From assembly GCA_021812735.1 (NCBI GenBank), contig JAKAMV010000690.1, forward strand, positions 1-5,529: 5,529 nt of DNA, in the 5' to 3' direction. A model generated the notes under the pieces. The model made no database searches. It had not been told where the DNA came from and saw only the letters and a list, made by a program, of their open reading frames with translations. This DNA comes from Chloroflexota bacterium. GTDB taxonomy: Bacteria; Chloroflexota; Limnocylindria; Limnocylindrales; CSP1-4. A program made the position numbers and the translations under genes. This document shows, piece by piece, positions 1 through 5,214 of the stretch; within the stretch, counting starts at the first letter, position 1, and the number at the start of each line of letters is the position of its first letter.

Positions 1-1
1 C

Positions 2-676
2 CGCTCCATCCCCGAGCAGCACCTCGGCCAGAAGATCGACATCTCCATCAACGACGACGGCCGGCGGCAGGCCGACCTGCTGCGGCGCCGCCTCGCGGGG
101 ACCGCCTTCGAGCGCGTGATCACGAGCCCGCTGTTCCGCGCCCGCGAGACCGCCGAGATCCTCGCCGGCAGCACCGTCTCCATCGAGGCGGACCCCCGCC
201 TCAAGGAGATGGACTACGGCGCCTGGGAGGGACGCACCTACGCCGAGCTGGACGAGTACGACGGCGCCGCCCGTCGCGCCTGGCTCGACCGGCCGGACGA
301 GCTCCGCTGCCCCGGCGGCGAGTCCGGCGCGGACGTGGCGCGACGCGTCGCCTCGTTCCTCGAGGACCTGCTCGACGAGCACCGCCGCTGGATGGCCCGC
401 GCCTCATTCCGCGCCGCCAGCGCGTCCGGCGGCCCGGCGACCGCGCTCGGGGCAGACCACCGGGTGCTGGCCGTTGCGCACGGCAGCCTCAACCGGATCC
501 TGCTCTGCGTCGCGCTCGACACGGACGTGCGGCACTTCCGCCAGCGGTTCGTCCAGAGCCAGTGCAACCTGACCGTGCTGGCCTTCGCCGACGACGCTGG
601 CCCGCGGCAGGGGACGCTGCGGCTGGCCAACGACACGACGCACCTGCGCGGCTCCAAGGACCTCCCCTGGGGCTGA
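2..676 (+). CDS. Histidine phosphatase family protein (phosphoglycerate-mutase-like), 5' end outside window
   Basis: This is the C-terminal 224 residues of a histidine (acid) phosphatase superfamily protein. These enzymes remove phosphate through a phospho-histidine intermediate; the substrate cannot be told from sequence. The reading frame is open from base 2, so the catalytic RHG motif must lie upstream. Visible marks are the early segment with a QADLLRRRL helix, the family block ITSPLFRARETA (visible residues 40-51), the acidic residue in RLKEMDYGAWEG (Glu at about 69, likely proton donor), a PGGES segment, and the second catalytic histidine in LAVAHGSLNR (His at about 160). Between the helix ending at HRRW and the strand before that histidine there is an Ala/Ser/Gly-rich stretch that looks like a loop insertion. 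GTG at 116 is not the start, because conserved family sequence continues upstream of it. The stop codon TGA overlaps the first base of a tandem repeat. Family is confident; specific function unknown. Confidence 0.9.
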   Translation, partial: RSIPEQHLGQKIDISINDDGRRQADLLRRRLAGTAFERVITSPLFRARETAEILAGSTVSIEADPRLKEMDYGAWEGRTYAELDEYDGAARRAWLDRPDELRCPGGESGADVARRVASFLEDLLDEHRRWMARASFRAASASGGPATALGADHRVLAVAHGSLNRILLCVALDTDVRHFRQRFVQSQCNLTVLAFADDAGPRQGTLRLANDTTHLRGSKDLPWG

Positions 677-815
677 GCCGACCGGCCGCGGGCACACACG
701 CGGCCGCGGCGGCCAGGGTGCGACCGCGAGCGGCGGCCAGAGCCGACCGGCCGCGGGCACACACGCGGCCGCGGCGGCCAGGGTGCGACCGAGGCCAGGG
801 TGCGACCGCGAGCGG
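675..815. repeat. Tandem duplicated GC-rich repeat after the phosphatase gene
   Basis: A 52-base sequence at 675-726 is repeated exactly at 740-791 (offset 65 bases). Its 3' part appears a third time: the 23 bases at 711-733 recur exactly at 793-815, so the core GGCCAGGGTGCGACCG is present three times (711, 776, 793). The first copy begins at the second base of the phosphatase stop codon. Each long copy holds an inverted repeat, CGGCCGCG / CGCGGCCG, around the 8-base loop GGCACACA. The exactness of the copies suggests a recent duplication or slippage event, or selection on the structure. No coding frame here looks real. Confidence 0.9.
683..706 (+). terminator. Candidate terminator hairpin after the phosphatase gene
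   Basis: The 8-base arms CGGCCGCG (683-690) and CGCGGCCG (699-706) pair perfectly around an 8-base loop, starting 6 bases after the stop codon. The identical hairpin recurs at 748-771 in the second repeat copy. No T-run follows either one, so this is not a classical intrinsic terminator. It could act as a U-less terminator, an mRNA 3'-end stabiliser or simply a repeat element. Confidence 0.4.
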
Positions 816-836
816 TGCTCGAACGCCGCGTCCGAC

Positions 837-899
837 CCCGCGGGTCCAGTCGCGCCCGCGGGTCAGACCACGGAACGCGACCACACGAGGCGGGTCAGA
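837..899. repeat. Short degenerate direct repeats built on GCGGGTC
   Basis: CCCGCGGGTC occurs exactly at 837-846 and 855-864, and GCGGGTCAGA occurs near 858-867 and again at 890-899. The last copy contains the reverse-strand stop codon of the small membrane protein gene (TCA at 895-897). Read on the minus strand, the region downstream of that stop repeats a CTGACCCGC-like string. With the longer repeats at 675-815, almost the whole gap between the two convergent genes is repetitive. I see nothing coding in it. Confidence 0.5.
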
Positions 900-1050
900 A
901 CACGTACGCCCTCGCGAGCCCGTACAGGATGACGAAGACGCCGGCGGCGATCGCGATCGGCTGGCCTCGGGCCACGCCCAGAGCGGCGATGGCGGCGCCG
1001 ATCAGCGAGTAGAGCAGCGGGTGGCTCCGTAGCCACGCATTGGGACCCAT
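895..1050 (-). CDS. Small two-helix membrane protein, 51 residues, function unknown
   Basis: On the minus strand an ATG at 1050 opens a 51-codon frame ending in TGA at 897-895. The protein begins MGPNAWLRSHPLLYSLIGAA. It has two hydrophobic stretches, about residues 11-27 (leucine/isoleucine/alanine-rich) and 31-51 (ending in RAYVF), joined by a short ARGQP turn, so it reads as a membrane hairpin. A ribosome binding site, CGGAG (1057-1061), ends 6 bases before the ATG, which supports translation and this start. It lies downstream of dedA on the same strand with a 188-base gap, and converges on the phosphatase gene. I do not recognise the family and it could be lineage-specific. It is too short to score by composition alone, but the Shine-Dalgarno, clean start, membrane pattern and lack of a competing gene make it a fair call. 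Confidence 0.65.
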   Translation of the reverse strand: MGPNAWLRSHPLLYSLIGAAIAALGVARGQPIAIAAGVFVILYGLARAYVF

Positions 1051-1056
1051 GGCGGA

Positions 1057-1061
1057 CTCCG
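1057..1061 (-). promoter_or_regulatory. Ribosome binding site of the small membrane protein gene
   Basis: The minus strand reads CGGAG, then six bases (TCCGCC), then ATG at 1050. This is a good match and spacing for a Shine-Dalgarno, and it is the main reason for calling a gene this short. Confidence 0.6.
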
Positions 1062-1151
1062 TTCTGGCACGGGACGCTTGAGCACGCGAGCGCGGGGGCG
1101 GCGAGGTGGCGACGCCGCGTCGAGGCGAGTGCTGCCGGCGGGCGATCGCGC

Positions 1152-1171
1152 CACGCCGAGTCTACGGCGTG
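1152..1171 (-). terminator. Inverted repeat between dedA and the small membrane gene (hairpin or promoter element)
   Basis: CACGCCG (1152-1158) and CGGCGTG (1165-1171) pair perfectly around a 6-base loop. On the minus strand it lies 68 bases past the dedA stop, so it could end the dedA transcript, though no T-run follows. The loop reads TAGACT on the minus strand and continues CGG, the same nine bases found just before hutU. It may therefore instead be a -10 element for the small membrane gene, which would give a leader of about 100 bases. The sequence does not decide between these. Confidence 0.35.
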
Positions 1172-1238
1172 CCCGGCCCGGGCCTATTCCGCGCGGCGGC
1201 CCGCCAAGGGTTCGGACCGCGGTCGCCGTCCGGTCGCG

Positions 1239-1913
1239 TCAGCCTGCCGCGGCACCCGCGTCCTTCTTGGGCCAGCCCGGTCGTCCCAGCCGCATCCACA
1301 GCAGCAGGGCGAGCAGCGCCACCACGGCCACGGCGATGAGCATGTCGAACGGCTGGAGGGCCTTGCGGATGTCCTCCCAGTGGGCGCCCAGCTGCGTCCC
1401 GGCGAAGACGAGCGCGATGGTCCAGGGAACCGCCCCGGCCGTCGAGTAGGCGATGAACCGGCCCAGGGGCATCCTCGTCACGCCGGCCGGGAACGAGATG
1501 AACGTGCGGACCACCGGCAGCAGGCGGCCGAAGAACACGGTGGCCGCGCCATGGTCCGCGAAGAACCTGTCGGCGATGTCGATCTCGTGCTCGCGGATCA
1601 GCAGGTACCGGCCGTACCGCTCGAGGAAGGGACGGCCGCCGTAGGCGCCGATGGCATAGGCGATCAGCGAGCCCGCCGTGTTCCCGACCACCGCCACCAC
1701 GACGACGATCCAGAAGCCCCAGGGCGACTTGGTCAGCGGCTCGACCTGGCCTGGGTCGGAGATCATGAACCCGGCGAACGGGAGGATCAGCTCCGACGGG
1801 AGGGGGATCATGGCGGACTCGATCGCCATCGCGATCATCACGCCCAGGTAGCCGACGGCCCCGTACAGGCTGGTGAGGAACGGGATGGCGATGGTGTCGA
1901 TGAAGGCGAGCAC
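1239..1913 (-). CDS. DedA family (SNARE-associated/VTT domain) membrane protein
   Basis: This 224-residue integral membrane protein is typical in length for DedA. The family includes undecaprenyl-phosphate and phospholipid translocases and proteins needed for membrane-potential homeostasis; which lipid this one moves is not evident. From the GTG at 1913 it begins VLAFIDTIAIPFL, then a first hydrophobic segment (about 18-36), the signature E32...PLPSELILPFAG (37-48), a segment at 67-90 with GNTAGSLIAYAIGAYGG, the hallmark FFGRLLPVVRTFISFPAG (127-144) with Arg130 and Arg136, then MPLGRF, a segment near 155-175 and a final helix (189-207). The C-terminus is polar (RPGWPKKD). GAGGAG lies 11 bases before GTG 1913. 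In-frame GTGs at 1946 (GGAGGG 4 bases upstream) and 1961 (TATCCT 7 bases upstream) are real alternatives. I chose 1913 because homologues start just before the first helix. It is divergent from hutH. Confidence 0.92.
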   Translation of the reverse strand: MLAFIDTIAIPFLTSLYGAVGYLGVMIAMAIESAMIPLPSELILPFAGFMISDPGQVEPLTKSPWGFWIVVVVAVVGNTAGSLIAYAIGAYGGRPFLERYGRYLLIREHEIDIADRFFADHGAATVFFGRLLPVVRTFISFPAGVTRMPLGRFIAYSTAGAVPWTIALVFAGTQLGAHWEDIRKALQPFDMLIAVAVVALLALLLWMRLGRPGWPKKDAGAAAG

Positions 1914-1968
1914 GTGCGGGGCAGCTCCTCGTGGGATCGCCGGCACGCCACCCTCCGGCACGGACGCG

Positions 1969-1974
1969 AGGATA
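1969..1974 (-). promoter_or_regulatory. Candidate -10 element for dedA
   Basis: The minus strand reads TATCCT at 1974-1969, followed by seven bases and an in-frame GTG (1961). This is the same spacing and the same hexamer as in front of hutH on the other strand. It would give either a leaderless start at 1961 or a short leader for the starts at 1946 or 1913. No convincing -35 is visible. Confidence 0.4.
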
Positions 1975-2080
1975 TCCGACGTGCGCGGGGAGGGCCTCGA
2001 CGCCGGGTCTGCGCCGATCGACACGACGCTGCGCCGGCGGCTCCGCCGCCCCCCTCGCGTCGGCCCCGCCTCCGCGAAGG

Positions 2081-2095
2081 CGGCCCCCGGGGCCG
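2081..2095. promoter_or_regulatory. Palindrome upstream of hutH, possible operator
   Basis: The 7-base arms CGGCCCC and GGGGCCG flank a single central C, forming a perfect inverted repeat. It ends 12 bases before the hutH TATCCT hexamer, so it covers the place where a -35 or a repressor site would lie. In sequence this rich in G and C such palindromes arise often by chance, so this is a weak operator candidate. Confidence 0.25.
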
Positions 2096-2107
2096 ACCCG
2101 CGCCCAC

Positions 2108-2113
2108 TATCCT
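2108..2113 (+). promoter_or_regulatory. Candidate -10 element and leaderless start of hutH
   Basis: TATCCT is followed by seven bases and the hutH GTG (2121), placing the expected transcription start on or next to the start codon. There is no Shine-Dalgarno in the preceding bases (CTCGGCAGC). The fit to a leaderless mRNA is good, although no -35 is recognisable. Confidence 0.5.
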
Positions 2114-2120
2114 CGGCAGC

Positions 2121-3734
2121 GTGAGCGAGCCGCACTTCACCCCGAGCCACGTCCCGGCGTCGCACCCGGAGCGCGTGATCCTCACGGGCGCCGACCTGAC
2201 GGTGGCCGACGTCGAGGCGGTGGCCCGCCACGGCGCGGGCGTGGCCCTCGACGTCCACGCGCGCGAGCGGATCGCCGAGGCGCGGGCGGTGATCGACGCG
2301 CTCGTCGATCGGGGAGAGGTGGTGTACGGGGTCACAACCGGCTTCGGCGACCTCGCCACGACGTTCATCCCGCCCTCGGACACCGCCCGCCTCCAGGGGA
2401 ACCTCATCGCCTCGCACGCCGCCGGTGTGGGCCGCCCGTTCCCGCGTGACGTCGTGCGGGCGATGCTGCTGCTGCGCGCGAACACCCTCGCCCTCGGCCA
2501 CTCGGGTGCTCGCCCGGAGCTGGTGGACCGCCTGCTCCGGTTCCTCGAGCTGGGCATCCACCCGGTCGTGCCGGAGCAGGGGAGCGTCGGCGCCTCGGGC
2601 GACCTGGCGCCGCTGGCGCACCTGGCGCTCCCGATCGTCGGCCGCGGCGAGGTGGAGGTGGGCGGGACGGTGATGCCCGCGCTCGTCGCCCTCCGCGAGG
2701 CCGGTCTCGAGCCGATGGAGCTCGCGCCCAAGGAGGGCCTCGCGCTCCTCAACGGCACGCAGTTGATGTCGTCGCTCGGCGCGCTGCTGCTGGCCGACGC
2801 GGACCGTCTGGCGCGGACGGCATCGGTCGCGGCCGCGATGACGCTCGAGGCGATGCTGGGGACCGAGGTTGCGTTCGCCGCGCCGTACCTGCTTGCGCGA
2901 CCGCACCCGGGGCAGGTGGCCGTGGCCGCCGAGGTGCGGCGCCTGCTCCGCGGCTCCGGCTTCCAGACGGCACACCACGGTTCCGCCCACAAGGTGCAGG
3001 ACCCGTACTCGCTGCGCTGTGTGCCCCAGGTGCACGGCGCGGTGCGCGACGCGCTCGACTACCTCCGCCGCGTGCTCGACGTGGAGCTCAACTCGGCCAC
3101 CGACAACCCGCTCGTGTTCCCGTCCGGCGGCGAGGTGCCGTCCGACGCGGTGGCGACCGGCGGCGGCCTCGTCATCTCGGGCGGCAACTTCCACGGCGAG
3201 CCGATCGCGCTCGCGCTCGACTTCGCGAAGCTGGCGCTGGCCGAGCTGGGGGCCATCTCCGAGCGGCGCGTCGCGCTGATGCTGGACCCGCGGCTCAACG
3301 GCGGGCTGCCGGCGTTCCTCACCCCCGACCCGGGCCGGAACAGCGGCCTCATGATCGTCCAGTACACAGCCGCGGCCCTCGCCTCCGAGAACAAGGTGCT
3401 GGCGCATCCCTCGTCGGCGGATTCCATCCCGACCTCCGCCAATCAGGAGGACCACGTGTCGATGGGCGCCGGCGCGGCGCGGCACGCGCGCACCGTCCTC
3501 GCCCACGCGGAGCAGATCCTGGCGATCGAGGTGCTGGCCGCTGCCCAGGCCCTGGAGCTCCGGAGGGTGGCGATGGGCCCGGCCGCACCGATGCCCGGCG
3601 AGGGCGTGGCGGAGGCGCTCGCGATCGTGCGGCGGTCCGTGCCGCCGCTCACGGTGGACCGCGAGCCCGGGCCTGACATGGCGGCCGCGCTGCGGATCGT
3701 GCGGGACGGGGCACTGGCCGCGCTGGTCGGATAG
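2121..3734 (+). CDS. hutH: Histidine ammonia-lyase (histidase)
   Basis: HutH converts L-histidine to trans-urocanate and ammonia, the first step of histidine degradation in the cytoplasm. The 537-residue protein has every hallmark of the MIO-dependent lyases: YGVTTGFG (Tyr69), the ASG triad that cyclises to the MIO cofactor (Ala158-Ser159-Gly160, in GSVGASGDLAPLAHL), LLNGTQ (Asn211), VQDPYSLRCVPQ (Tyr296, Arg299), TDNPLVF (329-333), VISGGNFHGEP, and NQEDHVSMG. The glutamate of that last motif (Glu443) distinguishes histidases from phenylalanine and tyrosine lyases. Compared with the roughly 510-residue Pseudomonas enzyme as I recall it, it has about 16 extra N-terminal residues and about 12 extra between NPLVF and VISGG. 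The frame is open far upstream, but GTG 2121 is chosen because conserved sequence begins soon after and TATCCT sits 7 bases before it. hutU lies downstream on the same strand, two genes away. Confidence 0.97.
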   Translation: MSEPHFTPSHVPASHPERVILTGADLTVADVEAVARHGAGVALDVHARERIAEARAVIDALVDRGEVVYGVTTGFGDLATTFIPPSDTARLQGNLIASHAAGVGRPFPRDVVRAMLLLRANTLALGHSGARPELVDRLLRFLELGIHPVVPEQGSVGASGDLAPLAHLALPIVGRGEVEVGGTVMPALVALREAGLEPMELAPKEGLALLNGTQLMSSLGALLLADADRLARTASVAAAMTLEAMLGTEVAFAAPYLLARPHPGQVAVAAEVRRLLRGSGFQTAHHGSAHKVQDPYSLRCVPQVHGAVRDALDYLRRVLDVELNSATDNPLVFPSGGEVPSDAVATGGGLVISGGNFHGEPIALALDFAKLALAELGAISERRVALMLDPRLNGGLPAFLTPDPGRNSGLMIVQYTAAALASENKVLAHPSSADSIPTSANQEDHVSMGAGAARHARTVLAHAEQILAIEVLAAAQALELRRVAMGPAAPMPGEGVAEALAIVRRSVPPLTVDREPGPDMAAALRIVRDGALAALVG

Positions 3735-3744
3735 TCCGACGTTC

Positions 3745-3762
3745 GCCGCCGTCCACGGCGGC
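3745..3762 (+). terminator. Candidate hairpin terminator after hutH
   Basis: GCCGCCGT (3745-3752) and ACGGCGGC (3755-3762) are perfect inverted repeats, best drawn as a 6-base-pair stem with loop GTCCAC. It begins 11 bases after the hutH stop codon and ends 29 bases before the next gene. There is no T-run, so any terminator action would be weak or of the U-less type. It may instead attenuate read-through or protect the hutH mRNA end. Confidence 0.4.
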
Positions 3763-3779
3763 CGCGAGGGTCGCCGCCC

Positions 3780-3785
3780 TACACT
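3780..3785 (+). promoter_or_regulatory. Candidate -10 element for the GNAT gene
   Basis: TACACT is followed by six bases and the ATG at 3792. No Shine-Dalgarno lies at normal spacing; the nearest GAGGG is about 20 bases upstream. This suggests a leaderless transcript independent of hutH. I see no clear -35. Confidence 0.45.
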
Positions 3786-3791
3786 CACACC

Positions 3792-4547
3792 ATGGCGATC
3801 CGCATCGTGGACGTGACCGACGGGGCGAGTTTCGCGCTCCTGCCGCCCTGCGCCGATCCGGGGTTCGACCACCGCACGTGCGACTACTGGGAGGACGCGG
3901 AGCGGGGCTCCAAGGCCGCCCGCGCGGGCTGGCTGGACGCCGCGGCGCCGACACCACCTTCCCGTCCGCGACCGCGCAACCCGTTCGGCGACGAGGACGA
4001 GCCCGCCTTCAACCCGTTCGCCCCCGCGTCGCCCGGAGCGCCGTTCAACCCGTTCGCCGGCGACGAGGACGCGCCGTTCAACCCGTTCGCACCGCCGCCG
4101 AAGGCTGCCCCGACCGTGGGCGGCGACGCGGTGCCGAAGCTCCGCCTGCTGGCCCGCGGCGCCGCCGTCTTCGGCTCGTACGCCAAGGTCCTGATGGCGG
4201 ACGACGAGCCCGCGGCCTACATCCAGTTCGGGCCGCTGTCGGCGTACCCGCGGGCGATGCACACCCGCGAGCTCTACCCGAGGCTGCCGCAGTCGCCGCT
4301 GCCCGCGGTCATCACCTGCATCGCCACCACACCGGCCGCGCGGTCGCGCGGGTATGCCGCCCAGCTGGTCGAGGCGGTGTGCGACGACCTGGCCCGCCGG
4401 GGCTTCTCCGCCGTGGAGGCATATCCGGAGGTGGGGGCGAAGCCGGATGCGACCAGCGCCGCGCAGCCGGCGTTCTGGACCGGGCTGGGCTTCGCCGTCG
4501 CCGCCGCTGACGAGCGGTTCCCGGTGCTCCGTCGGGAGCTCGCGTGA
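3792..4547 (+). CDS. GNAT family N-acetyltransferase with N-terminal Cys/YWE motif and NPF-repeat linker
   Basis: A 251-residue predicted acetyltransferase of the GNAT fold; the acyl acceptor is unknown. The N-terminal part (1-49) carries C20 and C30 in [18 protein letters not shown], resembling a group of bacterial GNAT proteins with a Cys...YWE start. Residues 50-115 form a Pro/Ala-rich linker with four NPF triplets (at 63, 74, 86, 97) alternating with acidic GDED. The catalytic core follows: a strand pair around [24 protein letters not shown], then the acetyl-CoA motif A in [22 protein letters not shown], where RSRGYA matches R/Q-x-x-G-x-G/A, then a helix, the strand AVEAYP, and the closing FWTGLGFAV. 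The start is ATG 3792, with TACACT six bases upstream. It lies between hutH and hutU, and its stop overlaps the next gene by 4 bases, suggesting translational coupling. An involvement in histidine use is conjecture. Confidence 0.85.
   Translation: MAIRIVDVTDGASFALLPPCADPGFDHRTCDYWEDAERGSKAARAGWLDAAAPTPPSRPRPRNPFGDEDEPAFNPFAPASPGAPFNPFAGDEDAPFNPFAPPPKAAPTVGGDAVPKLRLLARGAAVFGSYAKVLMADDEPAAYIQFGPLSAYPRAMHTRELYPRLPQSPLPAVITCIATTPAARSRGYAAQLVEAVCDDLARRGFSAVEAYPEVGAKPDATSAAQPAFWTGLGFAVAAADERFPVLRRELA
3978..4089 (+). repeat. In-frame repeats encoding NPF motifs inside the GNAT gene
   Basis: The decamer AACCCGTTCG occurs exactly four times, at 3978, 4011, 4047 and 4080. The intervals are 33, 36 and 33 bases, all multiples of three, so each copy encodes Asn-Pro-Phe in the GNAT frame. 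Two larger units can be seen, each made of NPF, an acidic GDED segment, NPF and a Pro/Ala segment. The first unit spans 69 bases. The pattern looks like internal duplication with the protein frame kept. Confidence 0.9.
4534..4538 (+). promoter_or_regulatory. Ribosome binding site of the lipoprotein gene
   Basis: GGGAG lies inside the last codons of the GNAT gene, five bases before GTG 4544. It fixes the lipoprotein start and contrasts with the genes on either side, which have no such site. Confidence 0.55.
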
Positions 4548-5203
4548 GGCTCCGGCTGGCGGGCGGGCTGCTCGTCGCGGCGCTGATCGCGGGGGCCTGT
4601 GGCGACGCCGGCGCGACGCCGGCCACCGCCGCCTCGGCGGCCGCGTCGGCGCCGAGCGCCACGCCGGGACCGGCCGTCGCGTCGTCCGGCCCGCTCGCAC
4701 AGAGCCCTGCCGCCAGTCCCGGGGCGTCGGCCACGTGCACGAGGCCCGCCGGCGCGGCAGCGCCCGTGCTGGACGCCAGCCTGATGTCGATCCTGCCCTC
4801 GTCGGTCGCCGGTGTCGCGGTCACCCAGGAGCCCAGCTCGTTCGGCTCGGCCGTCACCGACCCGTGCTTCGCCGCCAACGTGGACCGCGCCGTCTTCCCG
4901 ATCGCGATCTCCGGCAACGACATCGCCTCGGGCGTCGTGGCCCACCTCCGGCCCGGGGTCTACTCGGACGCGTTCTTCTCGGACTGGCGGGCGACCTACA
5001 ACAGCGGCGCCTGCGCCCAGTCGAGCGGCGTCGCGGCCGAGGCGGAGCAGACGGTCGGCGGGCGCACCACCTATGTCGCCACGTGCGGCGGCGGGCTGCG
5101 CGTCTACCACGCCTATCTCGCCGACAAGGGCGTCATCGTGTCGCTCCTGTCCGCCGGCTCCAAGGGGCTGGGAGAGGCGATCATGGGCGGACTCCGGGGA
5201 TAG
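4544..5203 (+). CDS. Putative secreted lipoprotein, unknown function
   Basis: A 219-residue protein whose start, GTG, overlaps the GNAT stop in a GTGA overlap and has GGGAG five bases upstream. The N-terminus looks like a lipoprotein signal: two arginines, a hydrophobic stretch (5-16), then AGAC with Cys19 as the expected lipidated residue. The -3 position is Ala, not the usual Leu/Val/Ile, so the lipobox is slightly weak. Residues 20-64 are a low-complexity Ala/Ser/Pro/Thr linker, as is common after a lipid anchor. The remaining part (65-219) is globular, with four further cysteines (65, 108, 157, 181) that could pair as disulfides outside the membrane, and a conserved-looking [17 protein letters not shown] segment. 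I do not recognise a domain. It would be tethered on the outer face of the cytoplasmic membrane. Co-translation with the GNAT gene is likely; a role in histidine uptake or sensing is only a guess from position. Confidence 0.8.
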   Translation: MRLRLAGGLLVAALIAGACGDAGATPATAASAAASAPSATPGPAVASSGPLAQSPAASPGASATCTRPAGAAAPVLDASLMSILPSSVAGVAVTQEPSSFGSAVTDPCFAANVDRAVFPIAISGNDIASGVVAHLRPGVYSDAFFSDWRATYNSGACAQSSGVAAEAEQTVGGRTTYVATCGGGLRVYHAYLADKGVIVSLLSAGSKGLGEAIMGGLRG

Positions 5204-5206
5204 ACT
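5201..5206 (+). promoter_or_regulatory. Candidate -10 element for hutU, overlapping the lipoprotein stop
   Basis: TAGACT begins with the TAG stop codon of the lipoprotein gene and is followed by eight bases and the hutU ATG (5215). No Shine-Dalgarno is found between. The hexamer and following CGG are shared with the minus-strand sequence at 1164-1156. This suggests a leaderless hutU transcript, but read-through from upstream is also possible. Confidence 0.4.
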
Positions 5207-5214
5207 CGGGCTCC

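Larger units (their letters stand above)
1914..2120. other. Divergent dedA-hutH intergenic region
   Basis: This 207-base gap must hold the promoters of both divergent genes. It contains TATCCT for dedA (minus strand, 1969-1974) and TATCCT for hutH (plus strand, 2108-2113). Inverted repeats lie close to hutH: CGGCGG/CCGCCG at 2035-2048, CCGCCT/AGGCGG around a 6-base loop at 2066-2083, and a 15-base palindrome at 2081-2095. Frames that run through the gap are continuations of the open frames of its neighbours and show no family resemblance. Confidence 0.6.

Noticed and set aside
116..676. The phosphatase starting at GTG 116.
   Set aside because: Family sequence (helix with QADLLRRRL) continues in frame upstream to the window edge, so the gene is cut by the edge and not started there.
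675..815. CRISPR array or insertion-sequence ends.
   Set aside because: There are only two long copies with no regular unique spacers, no transposase and no target-site duplication.
489..884. Minus- and plus-strand frames through the repeat region (for example 489-884 minus, 562-1032 plus).
   Set aside because: They are low-complexity Arg/Ala/Pro sequence produced by GC-rich repeats and shadow frames, without start signals or family resemblance.
1215..1224. Perfect 10-base palindrome GACCGCGGTC just after dedA.
   Set aside because: It is too short to form an RNA hairpin with a workable loop, and such palindromes are expected by chance in GC-rich DNA.
1380..2120. Upstream extension of the hutH frame to base 1380.
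   Set aside because: The extra 247 codons run antisense to dedA and are arginine/glycine-rich without similarity to histidases. A promoter-like hexamer and a GTG at 2121 fit the family start.
3978..4089. NPF motifs as EH-domain ligands, hinting at interaction with a eukaryotic host.
   Set aside because: NPF-EH binding is eukaryotic, and the protein has no export signal and sits among metabolic genes. Convergent low-complexity linker sequence is simpler.
1239..4700. A 3.4-kb stop-free minus-strand frame that would encode a protein of over 1100 residues antisense to hutH and the GNAT gene.
   Set aside because: Its codons are in register with those of hutH and GNAT, so it stays open only because those genes avoid TTA, CTA and TCA codons, which is normal at this GC content. 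Only its last 225 codons (DedA) resemble a protein family.
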